Both the position numbers and the translations under genes were made by a program. From Clostridia bacterium (GTDB lineage Bacteria > Bacillota > Clostridia > Oscillospirales > CAG-272), in contig CAAEBS010000165.1 in NCBI GenBank assembly GCA_900754175.1, forward strand, positions 1 through 28,395: 28,395 nucleotides of DNA, in the 5' to 3' direction. Numbering within the stretch: position 1 is the first letter of the stretch; each line of letters starts with the position of its first letter. This document shows, in pieces, positions 1 through 8,000 of this stretch. The notes beneath the pieces are model-generated. The model worked only from the letters and a program-made list of their open reading frames with translations. It made no database searches and was not told the DNA's origin.

Positions 1-66
1 CCCGGAGGGCGACCGTAGGTCGGGATCTCCAAACGTCGAGCGCACCACCTCTGGTACCCTACTTCC
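1..66. repeat. 66-bp intergenic direct repeat, copy 1
   Basis: This copy aligns without gaps to 111-176. Both start with CCCG, share the core GGTCGGGATCTCCAA and end in ACTTCC. Inside it CGACC (10-14) and GGTCG (18-22) form a small hairpin around GTA. It may be cut by the window edge. No ORF in it looks like a real gene. It resembles the short dispersed intergenic repeats common in Clostridia genomes, but that is recollection, not a search. Confidence 0.7.
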
Positions 67-110
67 ACCCCTCGTGTCATCCTGAGCGGAGGGCGAAGCC
101 CGGAGTCGAA

Positions 111-176
111 CCCGTCAGGGCGACCGCAGGTCGGGATCTCCAAGCGTCGAGCGTACCAACCCCGTGCTAAACTTCC
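111..176. repeat. 66-bp intergenic direct repeat, copy 2
   Basis: Second copy of the element at 1-66. The hairpin arms CGACC (121-125) and GGTCG (129-133) are unchanged while the 3-nt loop differs (GCA instead of GTA), so the folded form appears to be kept. The spacer between the copies (67-110) contains GTCATCCTGAGCGGAGG, a string I associate with dispersed intergenic repeats in many bacteria. Confidence 0.7.
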
Positions 177-242
177 GCAACGGTGAAACCCCGGGTCAGC
201 GTTTACCCTTAACCCTTGTTTGAAGTCTTTTGAAAGGGGGCC

Positions 243-274
243 GGGGAAAACTTTTCTCCAGAAAAGTTTTCCCC
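243..274. terminator. Perfect 15-bp hairpin downstream of sufB
   Basis: GGGGAAAACTTTTCT (243-257) and its exact reverse complement (260-274) are separated by two bases. It lies 15 nt past the sufB stop and could end the sufCB transcript, but no T-run follows on either strand. It may instead be a palindromic intergenic repeat or a 3'-end stabiliser. Confidence 0.55.
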
Positions 275-288
275 GCTTCCCCCGCTTT

Positions 289-1206
289 TCACCGTAAAAA
301 ACCGTTGATGATTTCCTCTTCCGCTTCTTTTTCGGTAAGACCGAGGGTCATGAGCTTGACCAGCTGTTCGCCTGCGATCTTTCCGATTGCGGCTTCGTGG
401 ATCAGTGCCGCATCCGGGTGGTTTGCCATAATCTCCGGCACCGCCGCCACGGTGGCGTGGTCCACGATAATGGCGTCGCACTCTGTGTGACCGTGACATC
501 GGTTGTTGCCCATTACCTGGGAAATAAATTTCTGGGAGGAGTGATCCTTGGCAACCGAGCGGGAGATTACGTGAGCGCCCGAGCCTTCGCCGTTCAGCTC
601 TACCGAAAACTCGGTCTGTGCGTGCTGGGAACCGTGCGTCATGATTTTTTCGTGAATGGTAATGGTTGCATTTTTCGACAGAATTGCGTGCGTCTTTCTC
701 TCGGTAGAGTCCACACCCTTGATCTGTGCAGTCTCCATTTCCATGTGCGAATTTTCGCCAAGTTCCACGTAGGTCGTGGGGTTCATCACGTTTTTGCCGT
801 TTCCGTCTCCCTCGCCGTAGTGCTTTTCGATATACTTTACTTTTGCATTTTTCGACACATAAAAGGAGTGAATTCCGCTGTGCTCTGCCGTCTGGTCGCC
901 GCCGTTGTGGATCCCGCATCCGGCAACGATGGTGACGTCACAGTCCTCGCCAACGTAGAAGTCGTTGTAGACAAGCTCTTTCAGCCCGGTCTGGGAAAGC
1001 AGAACCGGAATGTGAACGCTCTCGTTTTTGGTGCCGGGTTTGATGATGATGTCAATACCCGGTTTGTCCTCTTTTTTATTGATAGTGATATGCTCTGAGG
1101 AGTTTTTGCCATACAGACTGCCGTTGATACGCAGGGAATACGCCCCCTGGGGAACATCGTGGATCCCGGCAACCTCCTGCAGAAGATTCTGTTGTATCTT
1201 ATCCAT
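289..1206 (-). CDS. sufB: SufB/SufD-family Fe-S scaffold protein, short (minimal SUF) form
   Basis: Scaffold subunit of a SUF-type iron-sulfur cluster assembly complex; with SufC it would assemble clusters in the cytosol. The C-terminal half carries the family core: a TECDA segment with Cys at about residue 243, which matches the functional Cys405 region of E. coli SufB, then an IHEAAIGKIAGEQL stretch (HE pair) and a final EEIINGF. The protein is 305 aa from the ATG at 1206, far shorter than classical SufB (about 470-500) or SufD (about 420). This length and the sufC-sufB order fit the two-gene minimal systems described from archaea and anaerobic bacteria (SmsCB type). A second ATG at 1230 overlaps the sufC stop (ATGA) and would add 8 residues; the inner ATG has GGAAAGGA before it. 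No sufS, sufU or sufD lies nearby. Family certain; SMS assignment is inference. Confidence 0.88.
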   Translation of the reverse strand: MDKIQQNLLQEVAGIHDVPQGAYSLRINGSLYGKNSSEHITINKKEDKPGIDIIIKPGTKNESVHIPVLLSQTGLKELVYNDFYVGEDCDVTIVAGCGIHNGGDQTAEHSGIHSFYVSKNAKVKYIEKHYGEGDGNGKNVMNPTTYVELGENSHMEMETAQIKGVDSTERKTHAILSKNATITIHEKIMTHGSQHAQTEFSVELNGEGSGAHVISRSVAKDHSSQKFISQVMGNNRCHGHTECDAIIVDHATVAAVPEIMANHPDAALIHEAAIGKIAGEQLVKLMTLGLTEKEAEEEIINGFLR

Positions 1207-1226
1207 AGCTTTTCCGTCCTTTCCGC

Positions 1227-1937
1227 TCATACGGTTCTGGTGTACCGGCATCCCGTTCTGACGTCCATGAGCTTCGGGAAAACCTTGTCTTTTTCATCGT
1301 ATTCCGCTACCGTGCCGTCGGCGATCACGATGATCTTGTCGGCGATGTTGAGGATGCGTTCCTGGTGCGAAATGATGAGAATGGTGCCGTTTGTCCGCTC
1401 GTGCATTTTTTCAAAAACCTTGATGAGGTTCTGGAAACTCCACAGGTCGATGCCTGCTTCCGGCTCGTCAAACACCGAAAGCCGGGTGCCCCGGGCGTTA
1501 ATCATGGCGATCTCAATCCGTTTCAGCTCGCCGCCGGAAAGCGAGGCGTTCACTTCACGGTTGATATAATCCTTGGCGCAAAGTCCCACCTCGGAAAGAT
1601 AAGCGCACGCCTCGGAAACCGTGGCGTTTTTGCCTGCCGCCAGCGAAAGCAGGTCCTTTACCGTGATGCCCTTGAAGCGCACCGGCTGTTGAAAGGCAAA
1701 GCTGATGCCGAGATTGGCACGATCGGTCACCGACAGGTCGGTGATATCCTGCCCGTCAAAGAGGATCCGACCCTCCGTGGGGCGTATGATTCCCATGACA
1801 AGCTTTGCCAACGTGGATTTTCCGCTTCCGTTGGGACCGGTAATCGCTACAAAGCCGTCGTCGATCACCAGGTCGATGTGTTTTAATATTTCTTTTTCTC
1901 CGTCTACTGTATAGGATACGTTTCTGAATTCTAACAT
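1227..1937 (-). CDS. sufC: SufC-type ABC ATPase for Fe-S cluster assembly
   Basis: Cytosolic ABC-type ATPase (236 aa) that powers conformational change of the SufB scaffold; it is not a transporter. Visible motifs in order are Walker A GPNGSGKST near residue 36, the ABC signature LSGGE, Walker B with D-loop LSVFDEPEAGID, and the H-loop ISHQ. The SVFDEPEAGID form is typical of SufC. The ATG at 1937 follows AAGGAG. The stop overlaps a possible sufB start, so the two are probably translationally coupled. The operon is driven by the promoter at 2006-2034. Confidence 0.94.
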   Translation of the reverse strand: MLEFRNVSYTVDGEKEILKHIDLVIDDGFVAITGPNGSGKSTLAKLVMGIIRPTEGRILFDGQDITDLSVTDRANLGISFAFQQPVRFKGITVKDLLSLAAGKNATVSEACAYLSEVGLCAKDYINREVNASLSGGELKRIEIAMINARGTRLSVFDEPEAGIDLWSFQNLIKVFEKMHERTNGTILIISHQERILNIADKIIVIADGTVAEYDEKDKVFPKLMDVRTGCRYTRTV

Positions 1938-2005
1938 CGGTCTCCTTCCAGCCGTCCGGCGGTATGCGGAGAGGCTGTTCTTTTTGATTTTCTGTCCATT
2001 ATGAT

Positions 2006-2034
2006 ATTATACCGCATTTTTTCCCTGTTTTCAA
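2006..2034 (-). promoter_or_regulatory. Sigma-A promoter of sufCB
   Basis: On the minus strand TTGAAA (2029-2034) and TATAAT (2006-2011) are separated by exactly 17 nt. The predicted transcript start near 1999 gives a leader of about 60 nt before sufC. No IscR- or Fur-like palindrome was evident. Confidence 0.85.
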
Positions 2035-2198
2035 GCATTTTCTTGATTTTCGGAAAAAAATTACCGTTTTTATGAGTGTGTCCCGGAAAACCGGACGATT
2101 TCTCTTGCCAAAGCAACGGATTTATGGCGAAACAGAGGGGGGAGGTAAGCTTCGGATGGAAGAGCAATTCTGACGGAGGAGCAGAGAATAACAGAAAA

Positions 2199-2226
2199 GA
2201 CCGCCAGTGCCCCGGCGGTCTTTTTT
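2199..2226. terminator. Terminator downstream of the rRNA methyltransferase
   Basis: GACCGCC (2199-2205), an 8-nt loop and GGCGGTC (2214-2220). TTTTTT follows on the plus strand and TTTTCTGTT on the minus strand. It sits 9 nt past the stop of the minus-strand gene, so its main job is to end that transcript. It also insulates the sufCB promoter. Confidence 0.85.
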
Positions 2227-2234
2227 GCTTGCAG

Positions 2235-3455
2235 TTATACGATCTGGAACAGGTAGAATTTTAGGTAGTCGGTTTCGGGGACGTTCCAGAGAATGGGGTG
2301 GTCTGGCGATTGCTGGCGGGCTTCGATCTGCCGCAGGGAAACGCCGGCGTCAGCGGCGGCGTTGTGAAGCATCTGCCGGAAATAGGTGCCGGTCATAAAG
2401 TGCGAGCAGGAGCAGGTGGCGAGGTAGCCGCCACGGGGCAGGAGTTTCATGGCTTTATAGTTGATTTCACGATAGCCGGCAATGGCGTTTTTCAGCGTAC
2501 TGCGGCTTTTGGTAAAGGCGGGCGGGTCAAGAAGAATGTAATCGTAAGGGTGCTCGCCCTTTTTGACAAGTTCGGTGAGGAGGTCGAATACGTCGGCGCA
2601 CACAAAGTCGATCTTGTCCTCCAGAGAATTCAGCCGGGCGTTGTATCCGGCAGTCTCCAGGGCGTCGGCGGAGATGTCCACGGCGGTCACCTTTTGGGCG
2701 CCTGCCGCCGCAAGGTTCAGGGCAAAAGAGCCGGTGTGGGTAAAGCACTCCAACACCTTTTTGCCGCGCGCAAGCGTTGCGGCGGCACGGCGATTGTATT
2801 TCTGGTCCAGAAAGAATCCGGTCTTTTGACCGTTCTGATAGTCTACCCGATATTTTATGCCGTTTTCTTCAATTTCGGTGATGCCGGATCCGTCGGATGC
2901 CAAAACGGGGGATGAATAGTAAGAAGTATACTGTGTCAAGCCTTCCAGCTCCCGGATTGCCACGTCGTTCCGCTCATAGAAAGCGGTGATATTTTCGCCG
3001 GATTCTGTGATGCTTTTTACAATCATGTCGAAAATGATATTTTTGATGCGCTCAATGCCGAGGGAAAGGACCTGCGCTACCAGCACTTCTCCGAAACGGT
3101 CTACCGTCAGTCCGGGAAAACCGTCCGCCTCTCCGAAGATCAGGCGACAGCAGGAAAAATCCCTGCCCATTACACAGCGGCGGTAGTCGAGAGCGTAGTG
3201 CACCCTTCTCTCCCAAAAAGCGTTGTCAAAGCGGTCGTTTGCGTTGGTTGAGACGATGCGGATGCGGATTTTGGAGTGGTCGTTGATGAAGCCGCAACCG
3301 AGAAATTTCCCTTTTCCGGAAAGGACTTTTACCAGATCTCCGTTTTCATAGGGCGCATCGACCGAAAGGACTTCGTCGGCATAGACCCATACGTGACCGC
3401 CACGCAACAGCTTTTCGCCTTTTTCGGTAATGGTAGCTTGGGGATAAGTATTCAT
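2235..3455 (-). CDS. Class I SAM-dependent rRNA (cytosine-C5) methyltransferase, RlmI-like
   Basis: Predicted to methylate a cytosine in 23S rRNA (in E. coli RlmI, C1962) using S-adenosylmethionine. It is 406 aa. Residues 1 to about 80 look like a PUA RNA-binding domain (GGHVWVYADEV, then GKGKFLGCGF). A central linker includes GQKTGFFLDQKYNR. The Rossmann methyltransferase domain has motif I-like VLECFTHTGSFALNLA and motif IV LLDPPAFTKS near residue 304, followed by a CSCSHFM segment holding the likely catalytic cysteine of this family. The ATG at 3455 was chosen over an upstream one (3491) because AGGAGAA lies just before it and the PUA domain begins there. It is monocistronic. The exact target base cannot be told from sequence. 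Confidence 0.88.
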   Translation of the reverse strand: MNTYPQATITEKGEKLLRGGHVWVYADEVLSVDAPYENGDLVKVLSGKGKFLGCGFINDHSKIRIRIVSTNANDRFDNAFWERRVHYALDYRRCVMGRDFSCCRLIFGEADGFPGLTVDRFGEVLVAQVLSLGIERIKNIIFDMIVKSITESGENITAFYERNDVAIRELEGLTQYTSYYSSPVLASDGSGITEIEENGIKYRVDYQNGQKTGFFLDQKYNRRAAATLARGKKVLECFTHTGSFALNLAAAGAQKVTAVDISADALETAGYNARLNSLEDKIDFVCADVFDLLTELVKKGEHPYDYILLDPPAFTKSRSTLKNAIAGYREINYKAMKLLPRGGYLATCSCSHFMTGTYFRQMLHNAAADAGVSLRQIEARQQSPDHPILWNVPETDYLKFYLFQIV

Positions 3456-3641
3456 GAAATCTGTTCTCCTGTTAAAAACGATACAAAACATAAAATCAAA
3501 TCGCTTGATTATAATGATTTTACAGATAAATTATAATAAAAAATGACACAATTCGTCATGGCTTATCAAAAAGATATCACCCTTATTATACCATATTTTG
3601 CGGCGTCTGACAATGCTTTTTTATATCCGGAAGGAAACTTT

Positions 3642-3670
3642 TTGATTTTTTGCGGTGTGGACCGTATAAT
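3642..3670 (+). promoter_or_regulatory. Promoter of the coat protein pair
   Basis: TTGATT (3642-3647) and TATAAT (3665-3670) are 17 nt apart, with the predicted start about 48 nt before the first coat gene. It looks like a vegetative sigma-A promoter rather than a late sporulation one. That is unexpected for coat genes and needs transcript mapping. Confidence 0.6.
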
Positions 3671-3725
3671 CGGGCGACATCTTTTTCATAATAGGAGTAT
3701 CTTGAAAAGGAAAAGGAGAAAAGAA

Positions 3726-3911
3726 ATGGCACAGATCACATCCAAAGAGCTGAGCGGGCTTTCCGATTTGCTGACCATGGAGGAAAACCTGATCAAAAAG
3801 TACCGTCAGTATGCGTGCGAGACGACCGACACCGAGCTGAAGAACAGCTACGAACAGGTAGCACTCATGCACCAGCGGCACTTTGACGAGCTGGTTTCCA
3901 ATCTGAAATAA
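3726..3911 (+). CDS. Small helical spore-coat-like protein
   Basis: A 61-residue, almost entirely helical protein with ferritin-like heptads: it begins MAQITSKELSGLSDLLTMEE, then has a KKYRQYA segment and ends in an HQRHFDEL stretch. Small proteins of this type are paired with CotF-like proteins in many Clostridia and are annotated as spore coat components. The ATG at 3726 follows AAGGAGAAAAGAA and sits just downstream of the promoter. An in-frame ATG at 3543 lies upstream of that promoter and is not used. The gene is 15 nt before the next coat gene, so the two form an operon. The fold and context are clear, but a structural role in the coat is inferred from relatives. Confidence 0.75.
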   Translation: MAQITSKELSGLSDLLTMEENLIKKYRQYACETTDTELKNSYEQVALMHQRHFDELVSNLK

Positions 3912-3926
3912 AATACGGAGGAAAAT

Positions 3927-4199
3927 ATGGAACAGAACAGCGGATTTGACGATAAGGCAAAAATCACCGACCTGCTTACCTCGCAGAAGCAGATGACGGA
4001 CGTGTACAACACCTTCTTGTGTGAGACCGAAACAACGGCAGTGCGCAACTGCCTGTCCGGAATTCTGGAGGAGGAGCACCGGATCCAGGAACAGGTTTTC
4101 AGCGAGATGCAGAACAGAGGGTGGTATCAGACCGAAAAGGCGGAGGACAGCAAGGTGACGCAGGCAAAGCAGAAATTTGCGTCCAAAGCGACTGTCTGA
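3927..4199 (+). CDS. CotF-family spore coat protein
   Basis: A 90-residue protein of the Coat_F family, which in Bacillus is part of the spore coat. Family signatures are the TDLLTSQKQMTDVYNTFL segment, a central EEEHRIQEQVFSEMQ stretch and GWYQTEKA before a final QAKQKF. The helical-hairpin layout resembles half of a ferritin-like bundle. The gene follows the small coat gene by 15 nt with GGAGG before the ATG. A terminator starts 10 nt after its stop. Coat_F domains also occur in rubrerythrin-like stress proteins, so the coat location is probable rather than proven. Confidence 0.85.
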   Translation: MEQNSGFDDKAKITDLLTSQKQMTDVYNTFLCETETTAVRNCLSGILEEEHRIQEQVFSEMQNRGWYQTEKAEDSKVTQAKQKFASKATV

Positions 4200-4209
4200 C
4201 ATCAAAAAA

Positions 4210-4245
4210 GCAGAGCTGCCGGCAGATGCGGCGGCTCTGCTTTTT
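4210..4245 (+). terminator. Terminator of the coat protein operon
   Basis: GCAGAGCTGCC (4210-4220) pairs with GGCGGCTCTGC (4230-4240) apart from one internal T-G mismatch. TTTTT follows. A-runs on the left make it usable from either side. Confidence 0.88.
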
Positions 4246-4742
4246 GCTTTTTGGCAGTGGATATCTGCCGGAGGAGCGGTTATTACAAGCGAAATGGAAA
4301 GATGTGTATTGTATGGATATTTATGGATAATATAAAAACATATGGAACTCAAAAGCGGCTTTTTTGCATTTTTGCCGGAAAAGCCGTTTTTGATTTTGAA
4401 AAACGGGCAAAAAATTTGAGTGTAGAAATTTTGGAGAAAAAATTGTGCACATTTAACAAAAAACCATCTGCTTTTTAAGCACGGAAGGATTTTCCTTATG
4501 CGGACGACGGTAAAATGTTTTTACTTACTTTTAAAAGCTAAGTTTATACATGAAAAAATCAGGGCAAATTCACCAGATACCGACAAAATATACAGTCAAT
4601 ATACATATTTTGAGTAAATCACATTTACATTTCATGGCGTTTTTAAATAATTCCTGCAAACCTGACGATTCTGACAAATCCGTATCAGCTTTTTTATCCC
4701 GTCGGACGCCTGCCTGACGGAGAGCAGATTCGGCAAGACGGC
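4246..4742. other. AT-rich gene-free stretch upstream of the glycan-uptake operon
   Basis: There is no credible coding sequence: the short ORFs lack ribosome binding sites and family signatures. It contains a terminator-like hairpin on the plus strand, CGGCTTTT (4356-4363) with AAAAGCCG (4379-4386) followed by TTTTTGATTTT. A small palindrome AAGGATTTTCCTT lies near 4486. CCGTC...GACGG (about 4694-4716) sits just upstream of the operon promoter and could be a protein or RNA signal. No clear catabolite (cre) site was found. Confidence 0.5.
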
Positions 4743-4771
4743 TTGACTTTTTTTGCTTTTTATGATAAGAT
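4743..4771 (+). promoter_or_regulatory. Promoter of the seven-gene glycan-uptake operon
   Basis: TTGACT (4743-4748), a 17-nt spacer and TAAGAT (4766-4771). It is the best sigma-A match upstream of the operon and predicts a transcript start near 4779, leaving an untranslated leader of about 300 nt. Confidence 0.65.
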
Positions 4772-4778
4772 ATCGGTA

Positions 4779-5085
4779 TGATTGATCCGGTATGCCTGCC
4801 TTGTGCGGCATATCACTGCGGAACAATGCGGAAAAACCGCAGACGGTTTCGCCTTTTTGAAGTATTGCTGGGTGTTGTGCGTCCCGTTTCCTGCTTTCGG
4901 AACGTGGCGCCGGATCGCTGAGCCGATCGGCGGGTCTTTTGCCGGGACCTCCTGATTCCGTGTGAAGGCACGCCGGAAATACTGCGAAGAGCATGGCAAA
5001 TCTGCTGGTGGATCTCATCAGGCTAAGGAGAATGTACTTTTCCACGCATTCTTCAAAATTCAATTTGCAGGAGGAAAAATTGGGA
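4779..5085 (+). promoter_or_regulatory. Long structured 5' leader, possible cis-acting RNA
   Basis: The leader contains several foldable parts. TGCGG-AAAAA-CCGCA (4827-4841) overlaps a competing pairing AAACCG/CGGTTT (4834-4839 with 4844-4849), followed by CGCCTTTTT. A GC-rich stem CGCC-G-GATCG with CGATC-GGCG (4908-4932) is followed by GGTCTTTTG. It matches no riboswitch class that I recognise. Alternative pairings next to T-runs are compatible with transcription attenuation, but this rests on eye inspection only. Confidence 0.35.
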
Positions 5086-8000
5086 ATGAAAAACACGAAA
5101 TTTCTGAAAGCGACAGCGCTTATCCTGGCTGTGTTTTTGACATTCGGCGGCGGCGTCCTCATGGTTGGGGCGCAGGAAGGCTCTTCTTCCACCACCGATA
5201 TCACGACAAGCGACATCCGGGAGCTGTTGAATGCGATTTCGTACAACGAGTACATAGGGGAACACTCCGACGTGCCGAGAGCCACGGAAGAAATCACGAT
5301 CCCCGGCGTTGACGGAGTCTTTCGGTTGAAGGACGGCTCTGCCCCGGCGGCAGATGCGGAGTCCGACACCGTTGCGCACAAGGCGACCTACGACGGTCGG
5401 GAGGGACTGTATCTCCCGAGCAACGGCAAGGTGACCTGGACGCTGGACGGCATTACCGAGGCAAAGCGCTACAATCTGGTGATCGAGTATTATCCGGTGG
5501 AAAACAAATCGGCATCCATCGAGAGAATCTTCTCTGTGAACGGAAGCGTTCCGTTTGCCGAGGCACGGGCGATGACTATTTCGAAGATCTGGAAGAACGT
5601 ATACCCGAGCGGAAAGTTTGAGGTTCCCGCAAAGGAAAGCGCTTCGGACTATCTTGCCAAGGCTGCCGGGATGGGAATTACCGCAGAAGCCAAGGAAGAA
5701 AACGGCAAAACCTACATTATATATAATATGCCCGATCACTGGGATTCGGATATTTCGTCTCTGGTAGATGAGCAGACCATCCGGTTCTTCACCGAGGACA
5801 TCGACCTCAACGAGATCCGTTCCAGTCTGGTGCAGGCGCCCGAGTGGACGACGTATGCGTTCAAGGATGCCAACGGATTTTTGCAGACTCCCTTTGAGTT
5901 TGTGATAGAGCCGGGTGAGGACGGCAAGACGACGATCGCTCTGGAAGCGGTCAATGAACCGATCGTGATCTCCGAGATCCGTCTGGTTCCGCCGGAAGAC
6001 AACATTTCCTATGAGGAATACAGCGCCCGTTACGCAAACAAGCCCAAGGGCGAGGGCAAGGTCAAGATTGAGGCGGAGTATTTCAGCGCTGCTTCTTCTC
6101 AGACCATTTATCCGATCTCGGATACCACTTCGGCAATCAACTCTCCGGTTTCCACCGGCAGAACGATCCTGAACACGGTGGGCGGCGACAAGTGGCAGTC
6201 CTCCGGACAGTGGATCGAATACCGCTTTGAAGTGGATAAGAGCGGTATGTATCAGATCGCCGCACGCTTCAAGCAGAGTATTCTGGACGGTATGTATACC
6301 TCCCGTATCCTGTCGTTGTACAGCGAAAAGGGCGCTCTGAACGAGGGTGACGACGGATACTATAACGGCGTTCCGTTTGAAGAAGCGGCAAGATTGCAGT
6401 TCAACTATGATTCCAGCTGGCAGTCAGGTTATCTGACCGACGGCAAGACCGACTTTTCCTTCTACTTTGAAGAGGGTGTGGTTTACACCCTGCGCCTTGA
6501 GGTTTCTCTCGGAACCATGGGCGACATCGTAAGACGGGTTCAGGAATCTCTGGACTCTATCAACAAGGACTACCTGAACATCCTGAAGCTGACCGGACCC
6601 AGCCCGGACGAAGTCCGTGACTACGGTTTCTCCCGTGTCATGCCCGACACCATGATCGACATGATCCAGCAGTCCACCAATCTCAACAACGTTGCCGCAG
6701 AGCTGGCGTCGATCGCCAACGTAAAAAGCTCCATGACGGCGACCCTGGAAAAGGTGGCACGTCTGCTTGGCGAAATGGGTCGTGACGACGACAACGTGGC
6801 AAAGAATTTGGAACAGCTCAAGACCTACATCGGTTCTCTCGGAACCTGGCTGAGCGACGCAAAGACGCAACCGCTTACCTTGGACTTCCTGGTAATTCAG
6901 AATGAGGACGAAAAGGTGCCGAAGGCAAACGCAAACTTCTGGCAGGCATTCGTTCACGAGATCTCCAGCTTCTTCAAGAGCTTCTTCCGGAACTACAACC
7001 GGATGGGCGCTATGACCGAAGAGGACGCCGAGGAAGTGGTAGAGGTATGGCTTGCATACGGTCGTGACCAGTCGCAGGTTATCCGAAGCCTGATCAACAA
7101 CGACTTTACCCCGCAGAGCGGCATTTCCATCAACCTGAAGCTGGTTGCCGGCTCCACTCTGCTTCCCTCTATTCTTTCTCAGATGGGACCGGACGTTTAC
7201 ATCGGTCTTGGACAGAGCGACGTTATCAACTACGCAATCCGTGGCGCTCTGGTGGAGATCGAGGACATGGACGGCTTTGACGAGACGCTGGTGGACTTCA
7301 ACGAAGCGGCAATGATGGTGCTTGGTATTGAAGATGCCAACCGGGATCTTCACTACTACGGTCTGCCGGAAACGCAGAACTTCCAGATGATGTTCGTGCG
7401 TGAGGATATCCTGGCAGAGCTGAATATCGACATTCCGAAAACCTGGGACGACGTAAAGGCGGCGATCCCGATCCTCCAGGCAAACAACATGCAGATCGCT
7501 ATGCACAACGACTGTAAGATCTTCCTGTACCAGAAGGGCGGCGAGCTGTTTGCCGACAACGGTATGCGAATCAACCTGGATTCCAACGTGGCGCTTGACG
7601 CTTTCGAGACCATGTGTGATATGTTCACCATGTACTCGTTCCCCTACAAGTACGACTTTGCAAACCGTTTCCGTACCGGTGAGATGCCGATCGGATTTGC
7701 CACCTACACCGCAACCTACAACCAGCTGAAGGTGTTCGCAACCGAAATCGAAGGAATGTGGGGCTTCTACCCGCTACCCGGCTATGAGGATGCGGACGGC
7801 AACATCAACAACGTGTCGGTATCCACCGTCAGCGCAATCGTTATGATTACCGGATGCGAAGATGAGCGTGGCGCATGGGAATTCATGAAGTGGCACGTCG
7901 GTGCACAGTGCCAGATCGACTACTCCAACGAAATGGTGGCGATCCTCGGTCCTTCCGCTAAGCACGCAACGGCGAATATGTCTGCTCTGGAGAGTATGCC

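Noticed and set aside
1..176. CRISPR array
   Set aside because: Only two copies, 66 bp long with internal differences and a 44-nt spacer, and no cas genes; it is better explained as an intergenic repeat.
3543..3725. Upstream start for the first coat protein gene
   Set aside because: It would lie before the promoter at 3642-3670, and the extra residues do not resemble the family.
4993..5085. Upstream in-frame ATG for the giant binding protein
   Set aside because: It would bury the signal peptide behind 31 residues; the AGGAGG at 5069-5074 serves the TTG/ATG at 5080/5086.
4246..5085. Known riboswitch (TPP, SAM, glycine, c-di-GMP, preQ1) in the long gene-free region
   Set aside because: None of the conserved core sequences that I know is visible; only generic hairpins were seen.
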